Shown in pieces: positions 1 through 10,455 of a stretch of DNA of 64,000 bases; position 1 is the first letter of the stretch, and each line of letters starts with the position of its first letter. The stretch is taken from the NCBI GenBank assembly GCA_002717655.1, contig PBAY01000039.1, forward strand, positions 288,933 to 352,932, given 5' to 3'. The position numbers were made by a program, and so were the translations under genes. Below the pieces are notes generated by a model. The model was not told where the DNA came from. It did not search any database and worked only from the letters and a program-made list of their open reading frames with translations. The stretch is from Phycisphaerae bacterium. GTDB taxonomy: Bacteria; Planctomycetota; Phycisphaerae; Phycisphaerales; SM1A02.

Positions 1-469
1 GAAGCGTGTTGTGATCACGGAAGACGGCCAGTGGACGGATGGACAGCATCGAGCCTGCTGATGCGCCTTCGACGACCCATTTCATAACGGCCGAGTTTCT
101 TCCCTGTTCGAGTGTCAACGTGCGACGAATCGTGACCCCTTGATCCGTCTTCCAGGTCCAGACTGCTGATCGTGTGTCACAGGTAAACTCGGTCTGCATG
201 CGCCACCCTTCAGGATGAAGGGTCTGTTCATTCCCGAAGATCTGTGTGCTCAGCGGAACATAGTTCTCTTCATTCCCATCTGGATGAAACTGATCAATCG
301 TGCTGTGCAGCGTGACCACTCGTTGGACGGGAGGTGCCATCGCGGCATTGAGCAGTCCGTGATAGCGTCTGGTGTTGGCGCCGCAGGCCGTTCCCATGGC
401 GTAACCGCCGAGTCCATTGGTCAGCAGCCATTCGGTCTGGAGATCAGGGTTGTTCGTCGCCACGTTCAT
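1..469 (-). CDS. Glycogen-debranching enzyme, N-terminal part (cut by window edge)
   Basis: Reading leftward from an ATG at 469 gives about 156 residues with no stop before the window edge. The start region reads EWLLTNGLGGYAMGT followed by GANTRRYHGLL, the hallmark of the N-terminal sugar-binding domain of the bacterial/archaeal amylo-alpha-1,6-glucosidase family (GDE_N type). A purine-rich AAGAGGA lies 6 bases before the ATG. The catalytic GH15-like (alpha/alpha)6 barrel would lie outside the window. The gene follows pgi by 37 bp on the same strand, so glycogen breakdown is probably co-transcribed with glucose phosphorylation and isomerisation. The family is clear; exact substrate linkage is inferred. 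Confidence 0.85.
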   Translation of the reverse strand, partial: MNVATNNPDLQTEWLLTNGLGGYAMGTACGANTRRYHGLLNAAMAPPVQRVVTLHSTIDQFHPDGNEENYVPLSTQIFGNEQTLHPEGWRMQTEFTCDTRSAVWTWKTDQGVTIRRTLTLEQGRNSAVMKWVVEGASAGSMLSIRPLAVFRDHNTL

Positions 470-506
470 GGATTCCTCTTCAGTTGTTCCGGTAGATGGT
501 CAGTCA

Positions 507-2925
<2,419 letters not shown>

Positions 2926-3101
2926 TCAAACTGCTCCCTAAATGCCCGGTCAGATGAGGACTCCAGAGGTCCGCGGGCTCACCTGTTCCAGAACGAATCC
3001 ACTTTACACGACGGGCGGTTTCACCGGGTATCCTTCAACTCGGAACAAGGGTTGAGGTGGGGCCGATCGGCTCCCCGTGAAATTGAGAAAAGGGAGCCAC
3101 G
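2926..3101. promoter_or_regulatory. Divergent promoter region between glucokinase and pentose phosphate operons
   Basis: This 176-bp spacer separates two divergent operons, so it must hold at least one promoter in each direction (inference). A TTTACA hexamer at 3003-3008 resembles a -35 box facing transketolase, but no well-spaced -10 box follows. I see no convincing operator palindrome. Confidence 0.4.
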
Positions 3102-5144
3102 ATGTCATCGACCCATTCAGCTGATGGGGAAGCCCGTCCAGATGTTGCCGTTGAAATGAAGTCCGGTGGCATGTCCCCCATGGACAATGACTGCATCAAC
3201 GCGATTCGATTCCTCTCGATCGACTCGGTCGAGCATGCCAATTCCGGTCACCCCGGTACGCCAATGGGTCTTGCTCCTGTTGCCTGGCGTCTGTGGTCCA
3301 AGCACATGAACTATGACCCGAGAGATCCCGGTTGGATCGATCGTGATCGCTTCATCATGTCAGGCGGTCATGCCTGCATGCTTCAATATGCAAGTCTGCA
3401 TCTGGCAGGCTATGACTTGAGCATCGAGGATCTGAAGCGTTTCCGACAGTGGGAAAGCCGTACGCCTGGTCATCCTGAGATGGACATGACTCCCGGCGTC
3501 GAGATCAACACAGGACCGCTTGGTCAGGGTGTCGCCAATGCCGTTGGAATGGCGATGGCGGAAAAGTATCTGGCGACCAAATTCAATCAGGATGGTCATG
3601 AAATCGTTGACCATCATGTCTATGTCACTGCTGGCGAAGGCGATCTGATGGAAGGGATCTCTTACGAAGCAGCATCGCTTGCCGGCAGACTTGGCTTGAA
3701 CAAGTTGATCCTCTTTTATGACGACAACGAAGTCACCCTCGAAGGACCTGCGCCGGTTGAGATCAATGAAGACATCGGAAATGTCTTCAAGGCCTGCCGA
3801 TGGCACGTCCAGTTCGTGGATGACATCTGTGATCTCGACGCGGTCGATGCAGCCATCGAGAAAGCCAAGGCCGAGACCGAGCGTCCCAATCTGATCATCG
3901 TCAAAAGTCATATTGGCCATGGGTCTCCGGTTCAGGACAGCTTCCATGCTCATGGAAGTCCGCTTGGTGAAGAGAACGTCAAGGCGACTCGTGAGAAGCT
4001 TGGCTGGACCTCGCCACCATTCGAGATCCCTCAGCCGATTCTTGATCACTGGCGAGAGGCTTCCGCGGAGCGTGCCAGATCCCACGAGGACTGGAAGTCG
4101 CGTTGGAAGACCTATCGGTCCGAGTGTCCGGAAGAAGCAGCCGAGCTGGAACGCCTCATGAAGGGGCATTTGCCTGCCGGATGGGATGGCGCCACGATGC
4201 CTGTCTTCAAGGAAGGTGATTCGATTGCCACGCGTTCCTCGGCTGGCAAGGTGTTGAATGCCTTTGCTCAGACAGTGCCTGAATTGGTTGGCGGTACGGC
4301 TGATGTCGCTCCATCTACCAAGACCGACATTCTTGGCAGTGGCAATGTCAACAGTGGCGATTGGACTGGTCGCAATATCCACTTCGGTGTGCGTGAGCAT
4401 GCAATGGGAGCCATCTGCAACGGAATGGCTGCCCATGGCGGCGTGCGTCCGTATTGTGCAACCTTCTTCTCCTTCTATGACTACATGAGAGAACCCGTCC
4501 GCCTGGCGGCGTTGATGCATCTTCCAGTGGTCTTCATCTTCACCCATGACTCGATTGCACTTGGTGAAGACGGGCCGACTCATCAACCGGTTGAACAGCT
4601 TGCCGGTCTCAGGACCATGCCGAACATCCGTACCTTCCGTCCTGCGGATGCGAATGAGACGATCGGCGCGTGGCGGGAAGCATTGGCTCACCATGGTCCA
4701 ACCTGCATCATCCTGACACGTCAGAATGTTCCAGTACTCAATGCGTCGTTGGCAGACGTTTCGTTGGGTGCATCAGTTGTGGCTGACGGTGATCGTTGCA
4801 CCATCATCGCGACAGGGTCCGAAGTCACACTGGCACTGGCTGCTCGGGACATGCTTGCAAAAGATGGGATCGAGGTTCGTGTCGTATCCATGTCATGTGT
4901 CGAGATCTTCCGTGATCTGGCACCTGAAGCCAGAGAGGCACTTGTTCCGAGCGACCGACCGATCTTCGCGGTCGAAGCTGCCTCTCCTCATACCTGGTAT
5001 GAGTTTGCGGATGACGTGCTTGGCGTAACACGTTTCGGAGCATCTGCTCCGGGCAAGCGGGTCTACGAGGAGTTGGGTTTCACTCCGGAGGCCATCGTCT
5101 CACGTGTGAAGGATCTAGTTGAAATCATGGAAGGGGCGGTCTGA
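3102..5144 (+). CDS. tkt: Transketolase
   Basis: Thiamine-diphosphate enzyme moving two-carbon units between sugar phosphates in the non-oxidative pentose phosphate pathway. The 680-residue protein has all three transketolase domains: HANSGHPGTPMG near the N-terminus, GEGDLMEG for ThDP/metal binding (about residue 180), the pyrimidine-domain FGVREHAMG with its catalytic glutamate (about 428), and DGPTHQPVEQLAGLR with the phosphate-binding histidine (about 490). The ATG at 3102 follows a GGGAG site; a later in-frame ATG would remove about 25 residues of non-conserved leader. It is first in the rightward operon and overlaps the next gene by one base (TGATG). Confidence 0.97.
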   Translation: MSSTHSADGEARPDVAVEMKSGGMSPMDNDCINAIRFLSIDSVEHANSGHPGTPMGLAPVAWRLWSKHMNYDPRDPGWIDRDRFIMSGGHACMLQYASLHLAGYDLSIEDLKRFRQWESRTPGHPEMDMTPGVEINTGPLGQGVANAVGMAMAEKYLATKFNQDGHEIVDHHVYVTAGEGDLMEGISYEAASLAGRLGLNKLILFYDDNEVTLEGPAPVEINEDIGNVFKACRWHVQFVDDICDLDAVDAAIEKAKAETERPNLIIVKSHIGHGSPVQDSFHAHGSPLGEENVKATREKLGWTSPPFEIPQPILDHWREASAERARSHEDWKSRWKTYRSECPEEAAELERLMKGHLPAGWDGATMPVFKEGDSIATRSSAGKVLNAFAQTVPELVGGTADVAPSTKTDILGSGNVNSGDWTGRNIHFGVREHAMGAICNGMAAHGGVRPYCATFFSFYDYMREPVRLAALMHLPVVFIFTHDSIALGEDGPTHQPVEQLAGLRTMPNIRTFRPADANETIGAWREALAHHGPTCIILTRQNVPVLNASLADVSLGASVVADGDRCTIIATGSEVTLALAARDMLAKDGIEVRVVSMSCVEIFRDLAPEAREALVPSDRPIFAVEAASPHTWYEFADDVLGVTRFGASAPGKRVYEELGFTPEAIVSRVKDLVEIMEGAV

Positions 5145-6679
5145 TGCGGGTCGTCATGGCCAGTGATCATGCTGGCCGCAACCTGATGGAGCCTCTGGCG
5201 GAAGTCGCCAGATCCCTCGGGCATGAAGTCTATTTTGTCGGCCCGCTGACGGAGCCGAAAGTCGATTACCCGGTTGCTGCTCGTGCGCTCTGCGATGAAA
5301 TCGCTGCGGGTCGGGCAGACCGTGGCATCCTCATGTGCGGCAGCGGGGCAGGCGTCACCGTCGCCGCCAACTCAATGCCGTTGATTCGTGCGGCTGCAAC
5401 CGAGAATCACTATTCGGCTCACCAGATGGTCGAGCATGATCATGTCAATGTGCTGCTGCTGGGCGGTCGTGTCACAGGCGTCGAGCCTGCCCGTGAGATC
5501 GCAGCTGCTTTTCTCAATGCCGAGTTCACTGGTGAAGCGCGGCATGCTCATCGTCTTCGCCAGGTAATCCAGATCAAAAGGGAGCGTCACATGAATCCAC
5601 TGTATGACCTGCATGAAACGGGCCAGAGGATCTGGCTGGACTACATCCGTCGCGACATCCTTGATAACGGAACGCTGGCCAGATACATCGATGAGCTTTC
5701 GGTGACGGGGTTGACTTCGAATCCATCGATCTTCGACAAGGCGATTGCTGATACGAACCTCTATGACGGAGCAATCGGCGAACTCTACAAGGCCGGTATC
5801 ACCTCCTGCGAAGACATCTTCTTCGAGCTGGCGATCCAGGATCTTCAGCGAGCTGCCAAGCTCTTCAGGACGACTTGGGATGTGTCCAATCACACGGATG
5901 GCTGTGTTTCGCTCGAGGTTTCACCTCTGCTGGCCAACGACACGGATACGACCATCGAGATGGGCAGCTCCTTGTTTGAACGCGCCGCTGCTCCCAACCT
6001 CATGATCAAGGTGCCAGGTACTCCCGAAGGCGCGCCGGCCATCGAAGAGCTGATCGCACGCGGGGTCAACATCAATGTCACCCTGCTGTTCTCCGAGACT
6101 CACTATCGCCGTGCTGCAGAGGCCTATATTCGTGGGCTTGAGCGCCGAGCGGAAGCTGGCGGCGAGCTCAACAACTTCTCAGTCGCCTCCGTCTTCGTCT
6201 CACGCTGGGACAAGGCGGTCATGGACAAGCTGCCCGCGGAACTCAAGGACAAGCTGGGTATCGCCGCCTCCGTACAGTGCTATCGCGCGTACAAGGAGAT
6301 CTTCTCCGGCCCACGCTGGGAAGCGTTGGCTGCCAAGGGTGCTTCTCCTCAGAAGCTGCTGTTCGCCAGCACCAGTACCAAGGATCCTGCGGCACCGGAT
6401 ACGTATTACGTCTCGGCTCTGGCTGCGGATGAAACGGTCAACACCATTCCAGAGGCTACGCTGCTGGCCTTTGCGGATCATGGCGAGGTCACTGGAACAG
6501 TTACCGAGGCGGATTTCGCAGGTGCTGATGAAGTCGTCAGAAAGTGCAATGAAGCAGGGGTTGATGTCGAGGCATTGGGCGAGCAGCTGCAGATTGAAGG
6601 CCGTGATTCCTTCAACAAGTCATGGCATGATCTGATGGAAGCCATTGAACAGAAGAGCAAGAATCTTCAGACGGCCTGA
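5144..6679 (+). CDS. rpiB-tal: Ribose-5-phosphate isomerase B / transaldolase fusion
   Basis: One uninterrupted frame of 511 residues joins two pentose phosphate enzymes. Residues 1-149 are RpiB: MRVVMASDHAG at the N-terminus and GILMCGSGAGVTVAAN around the anion hole, with length close to a free-standing RpiB. Residues 150-511 are a bacterial transaldolase with SVTGLTSNPSIFDKAI, NLMIKVPGTPEG containing the Schiff-base lysine, and VASVFVSRWD. The junction residue is a methionine (ATG at 5591) preceded by AAAAGGGAGCGTC, which looks like a ribosome site, so a separate transaldolase could also be made from an internal start. No stop codon lies between the domains. It starts one base inside tkt's stop codon. 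Both activities belong to the same pathway, which supports a real fusion. Confidence 0.93.
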   Translation: MRVVMASDHAGRNLMEPLAEVARSLGHEVYFVGPLTEPKVDYPVAARALCDEIAAGRADRGILMCGSGAGVTVAANSMPLIRAAATENHYSAHQMVEHDHVNVLLLGGRVTGVEPAREIAAAFLNAEFTGEARHAHRLRQVIQIKRERHMNPLYDLHETGQRIWLDYIRRDILDNGTLARYIDELSVTGLTSNPSIFDKAIADTNLYDGAIGELYKAGITSCEDIFFELAIQDLQRAAKLFRTTWDVSNHTDGCVSLEVSPLLANDTDTTIEMGSSLFERAAAPNLMIKVPGTPEGAPAIEELIARGVNINVTLLFSETHYRRAAEAYIRGLERRAEAGGELNNFSVASVFVSRWDKAVMDKLPAELKDKLGIAASVQCYRAYKEIFSGPRWEALAAKGASPQKLLFASTSTKDPAAPDTYYVSALAADETVNTIPEATLLAFADHGEVTGTVTEADFAGADEVVRKCNEAGVDVEALGEQLQIEGRDSFNKSWHDLMEAIEQKSKNLQTA

Positions 6680-6732
6680 GGTCGATCTGGAGTCTTTTCG
6701 TACAACAGTCCTTGTGGAAGAGAGACAGAATT

Positions 6733-7752
6733 ATGCAGATGGGAATGATCGGTCTTGGTCGCATGGGAGCCAACATGGTTCGGCGTCTCATGAAAGATGG
6801 CCATGATTGCGTGGTCTATGACGTTCACGCCGAGGCGGTAGACGCTCTGGTCAGTGAAGGTGCAACGGGCGCCAAGACACTCGAGGAGTTTGTCAAGGCA
6901 TTGGATGGCCCAAGGATCTGCTGGATGATGATTCCTGCGGCATTCGTTGATGGCATGGTCGATCAGATCGCAGAACTTCTGTCTGAAGGTGACATTCTCA
7001 TCGATGGTGGCAACTCGTATTACCGTGATGACATCGACCGGGCGGAACGTCTCGCTGACAAGCATGTCCACTATGTGGATATCGGCGTAAGTGGAGGCGT
7101 ATGGGGCCTTGAGCGAGGCTACTGCATGATGATCGGTGGCCATGAAGAAGCGGTCAGTCACATCGATCCGATTCTTTCGACGCTGGCACCTTCCATCGAC
7201 GAGGCGCCTCGTACCGAAGGCCGCGAGAAGCAGCCGGGGACCTGTGAGCATGGCTATCTTCACTGCGGCCCAACCGGCTCTGGTCACTTCGTGAAGATGG
7301 TTCACAACGGCATCGAGTACGGCATCATGGCTGCCTATGCCGAAGGCATGAACATCCTCAAGAATGCGGACATCGGCAAGCATCAGCGTGAAATTGATGC
7401 GGAGACGACTCCACTGCGTGATCCCAAGTATTACCAGTTTGATCTCAATCTTCCGGATATTGCTGAAGTCTGGCGACGAGGAAGCGTCATCGCCTCCTGG
7501 CTGCTTGATCTGACGGCCCATGCCTTGCTTGAGAATCCAGATCTTTCCAATTTCGCTGGTCGTGTTTCCGATTCTGGCGAAGGTCGTTGGACCTGCCTGG
7601 CTGCCATCGAAGAAGGTGTGCCTGCTCCTGTTCTGACTACGGCATTGATGGAGCGTTTCTCCTCACGTGGCAATGCGGACTTCGGCAACAAGGTGTTGTC
7701 AGCCATGCGATATGAATTTGGCGGTCACCTTGAGAAGGCGGCGAAAAAATGA
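6733..7752 (+). CDS. gnd: 6-phosphogluconate dehydrogenase, decarboxylating, short type
   Basis: Oxidises 6-phosphogluconate to ribulose 5-phosphate and CO2. The N-terminal Rossmann motif is GLGRMGANMVRRLM; the second strand ends in VVYDVH, and an acidic residue there usually favours NAD over NADP (inference). GGNSYYRDD, SGGVWGLERGY and GPTGSGHFVKMVHNGIEYG, with the catalytic lysine, are intact. At 339 residues it belongs to the short GndA/YqeC-like class rather than the 470-residue E. coli class. I use the ATG at 6733, after GGAAGAGAG, instead of an upstream in-frame start at 6712. It overlaps zwf by four bases (ATGA). Confidence 0.93.
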   Translation: MQMGMIGLGRMGANMVRRLMKDGHDCVVYDVHAEAVDALVSEGATGAKTLEEFVKALDGPRICWMMIPAAFVDGMVDQIAELLSEGDILIDGGNSYYRDDIDRAERLADKHVHYVDIGVSGGVWGLERGYCMMIGGHEEAVSHIDPILSTLAPSIDEAPRTEGREKQPGTCEHGYLHCGPTGSGHFVKMVHNGIEYGIMAAYAEGMNILKNADIGKHQREIDAETTPLRDPKYYQFDLNLPDIAEVWRRGSVIASWLLDLTAHALLENPDLSNFAGRVSDSGEGRWTCLAAIEEGVPAPVLTTALMERFSSRGNADFGNKVLSAMRYEFGGHLEKAAKK

Positions 7753-9155
7753 ATCGCAACGCCTGCGACGCCTTCGTCCTCTTCGGGGCCACGGGAGATC
7801 TGGCACACAAGAAGATCTTTCCCTCGCTGTATGCCATGGAAAGCCGCGGCAACCTCAAGGTTCCTGTCATCGGTATCGCCTTCAATGATGTCACGGTCGA
7901 TGAGCTGATTGATCGTGCTCGCGATGGTATTGAGAAGTATGGCGAGGGCAATGTCGACGAAGCAGTATTCAAGCGTCTTGCAGATCGACTCAGCTATGTC
8001 AGTGGTGATTATGGAAAGGCTGAAACGTTTGAAAAGCTTCGGGCTGCGCTGGGTGAAGCAAAGCGTCCGCTTCACTATCTTGCAATTCCCCCAGCGGTTT
8101 TCGGCATGGTCTGCGAGGCCTTGAAGAAATCAGGATGTGCAGACAACGCAAGTGTGGTGGTGGAGAAGCCATTTGGCCGCAATCTTGAAACTGCTCAGGG
8201 TCTCAATGAGATCGTTCATGCAGTCTTCCCGGAAGAGAACATCTATCGAATTGATCATTTCCTCGGCAAGGAGCCTGTTCTGAATCTGAATTACTTCAGA
8301 TTCGGCAATGTATTCATGGAGCCGATCTGGAACAGGAATACCGTCAAGTCAATCCAGATCACCATGGCTGAAGACTTTGGGATCCAGGGTCGGGGTGCTT
8401 TCTACGACTCGGCGGGAACCATTCGTGATGTCGTCCAGAATCACCTGATGCAGGTGCTGGCCATTCTTCTCATGGACCCGCCTGCAAGTCATACCGATGA
8501 GACGCTTCGTGATGCGAAGGTACGTCTGTTCAAATCGATCAAGCCGCTGACCAAGAAGGACATTGTCCGTGGCCAGTTCGAAGGTTATCTCGACGAGCCA
8601 GGTGTCAAGGAAGGGTCTTCGACTGAAACCTATGTTGCCCTGCGACTCAAGATCGATTCATGGAGATGGGCGGATGTTCCTGTGTATATCCGTGCCGGGA
8701 AGAGTCTTCCAGTGACGGCTACTGAAGTCATCGTTGAACTCAAGCAGCCACCACAACAGTTGTTCGAGGATTGTCACAGAAATGAACGGAACTACTTCCG
8801 CTTCCAGTTCAATCCCAATACCGTGATTGCCATCGGTGCTCGAGCCAAGAAGCTTGGTGAAGAAATGGTGGGGCAGCAGATCGAGATGGTGGCCCAGCAC
8901 GAGGCTCCGGATGAGATGACAGCCTATGAACGACTCATTGGCGATGCCATGGCTGGTGAATCCGGTCTGTTTGCAAGAGTTGATGAAGTCGAGTCGGCCT
9001 GGAAGATCGTTGATCCTGTACTGGATCTCACCGACACGCCGCATGCCTACAAGCCAGATACCTGGGGTCCTGCCGAAGCAGATGAGTTGCTGCACCGTGG
9101 GGCGTTCTGGCACGATCCAGTCATGACCGATGTCGAGTCATTGGTGAACACATGA
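7749..9155 (+). CDS. zwf: Glucose-6-phosphate 1-dehydrogenase
   Basis: First oxidative step of the pentose phosphate pathway. The 468-residue protein has the nucleotide-binding start FVLFGATGDLAHKKIFPSLY, EKPFGRNLETA, and the substrate-binding RIDHFLGKEPVLNL with its catalytic histidine (about residue 175). Length and motif order match the family. It is translationally coupled by ATGA overlaps to gnd upstream and to the histidine phosphatase downstream. The order gnd-zwf-phosphatase-pgl places the oxidative steps together. Confidence 0.96.
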   Translation: MNRNACDAFVLFGATGDLAHKKIFPSLYAMESRGNLKVPVIGIAFNDVTVDELIDRARDGIEKYGEGNVDEAVFKRLADRLSYVSGDYGKAETFEKLRAALGEAKRPLHYLAIPPAVFGMVCEALKKSGCADNASVVVEKPFGRNLETAQGLNEIVHAVFPEENIYRIDHFLGKEPVLNLNYFRFGNVFMEPIWNRNTVKSIQITMAEDFGIQGRGAFYDSAGTIRDVVQNHLMQVLAILLMDPPASHTDETLRDAKVRLFKSIKPLTKKDIVRGQFEGYLDEPGVKEGSSTETYVALRLKIDSWRWADVPVYIRAGKSLPVTATEVIVELKQPPQQLFEDCHRNERNYFRFQFNPNTVIAIGARAKKLGEEMVGQQIEMVAQHEAPDEMTAYERLIGDAMAGESGLFARVDEVESAWKIVDPVLDLTDTPHAYKPDTWGPAEADELLHRGAFWHDPVMTDVESLVNT

Positions 9156-9751
9156 TTGGCGGCACACGATTGTGGCTGTTGCGTCATGCGGAAACCGAGT
9201 GGAGTCTTTCTGGTCAGCACACCAGCTTCACTGACATTCCACTCACACCCAATGGCGAGGCGATGGGCAGGTTGCTTGGACGATCACTTGCGGGAAAGAG
9301 TTTCTCGTTGGTGATGTCGAGCCCTCGTCAGCGAGCCTTGCGGACCTGTGAGTTGGCAGGATTGCTGCCACAGGCCGAAGTCACCGAGGATCTGGCGGAA
9401 TGGAATTATGGCCAGTACGAGGGTCGAACGACCAAGGAGATTCGCAAGGAATCTCCTGCATGGACCATTTGGAACGGACATACGCCTGGTGGAGAGACGC
9501 CTGATGAAGTAGGTGCTCGATGCCAGCGTGTAATCGAGCGTGCCAAGGAAGCCGGTGGGGATGTGGCATTGTTTGCTCACGGGCATGTCCTTCGCGTCAT
9601 GGCAGCAACCTGGCTTGGCCTGCAGCCATCCGAGGGTCGTTGTTTCACGCTTGGTACAGGGACCTACTCGGTTCTGGGATACGAGCATGAATACACCACC
9701 ACGCTGGTCTGGAACCAGAGTGTCCAGGCGGTGGTGGAGGCGATTGAATGA
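9152..9751 (+). CDS. Histidine phosphatase, sedoheptulose-1,7-bisphosphatase (SHB17)-like
   Basis: Branch-1 histidine phosphatase of 199 residues. The catalytic RHAETEW carries the phosphorylated histidine, SPRQRALRT supplies the second arginine region, and FAHGHVLRVMAA has the second catalytic histidine. The extended signature TEWSLSGQHTSFTDIPLTP, then EWNYGQYEG and PAWTIWNGHTPGGET, recalls from memory the yeast sedoheptulose-1,7-bisphosphatase SHB17 more than glycolytic phosphoglycerate mutases or CobC phosphatases. ATGA overlaps with zwf and pgl put it inside the pentose phosphate operon, which fits a sugar-bisphosphate substrate. The family is certain; the substrate is inferred. Confidence 0.85.
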   Translation: MIGGTRLWLLRHAETEWSLSGQHTSFTDIPLTPNGEAMGRLLGRSLAGKSFSLVMSSPRQRALRTCELAGLLPQAEVTEDLAEWNYGQYEGRTTKEIRKESPAWTIWNGHTPGGETPDEVGARCQRVIERAKEAGGDVALFAHGHVLRVMAATWLGLQPSEGRCFTLGTGTYSVLGYEHEYTTTLVWNQSVQAVVEAIE

Positions 9752-10455
9752 CTGGTCGTACACCACCTCCAGAGCAGGTGTATGCAACGGTCGAAGAAGC
9801 GGATCAGCATGGCGCCGACTGGCTGGCGGATGCGATTCTTGAATCAGTAGCACAACGCGGCAGGTGTGCCATCGCGGTTTCAGGCGGGCGATCGCCCTGG
9901 CCGATGTTCGCCATTCTTGCTGAACGTGATGATCTTCCCTGGGATCGGATCATTCTCTTTCAGGTAGATGAACGCATTGCGCCCGAAGGTGATGAAGATC
10001 GCAACTTGACCCATCTGAAGTCCAATCTTCTTTCGCAACGACCTGAACTTGAAGTTCATACGCATCCGATGCCAGTCAATGATGAAGATCTGAATGCGGC
10101 GTGTCGTCGATATGAGCAGTTGCTTGAAGAAGCATGCGGCTCACCACCGTCACTTGACATTGTTCATCTTGGTCTTGGTCCAGATGGTCACACGGCTTCA
10201 TTGGTACCTGAGGATTCAGTGCTTCAGGTGCATGATCGGGATGTGGATCTGACCGGAGGTGAGTATCAAGGCCGAAGGCGAATGACGTTGACCTATCCCT
10301 GCATCAATCGTGCACAGCGAATCATGTGGCAGATCGTTGGCGAAGGAAAGTCCAGCGCCTTGAGACAGATGCGAGCAGGAGATCCATCCATGCCAGGGTC
10401 GGCGATCTCCACGGAGCAGGCTGTGATTTTCGCAGATGCTGCTGCAGCAGATTGA
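9748..10455 (+). CDS. pgl: 6-phosphogluconolactonase
   Basis: Hydrolyses 6-phosphogluconolactone, the product of Zwf. The 235-residue DevB/SOL-type protein has AVSGGRSPWPMF near residue 48, FQVDERIAPEGDEDRNL, and the active-site block HLGLGPDGHTASL near residue 147. It overlaps the phosphatase by ATGA and is the last gene of the operon. Its TGA ends at the base directly before the stop codon of the opposing phosphatase gene, leaving no room for a terminator. Confidence 0.95.
   Translation: MTGRTPPPEQVYATVEEADQHGADWLADAILESVAQRGRCAIAVSGGRSPWPMFAILAERDDLPWDRIILFQVDERIAPEGDEDRNLTHLKSNLLSQRPELEVHTHPMPVNDEDLNAACRRYEQLLEEACGSPPSLDIVHLGLGPDGHTASLVPEDSVLQVHDRDVDLTGGEYQGRRRMTLTYPCINRAQRIMWQIVGEGKSSALRQMRAGDPSMPGSAISTEQAVIFADAAAAD

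Noticed and set aside
3360..4694. Long leftward frame of 444 codons antisense to tkt
   Set aside because: The opposite strand encodes a complete transketolase; the antisense product has no recognisable motif and arises from codon bias.
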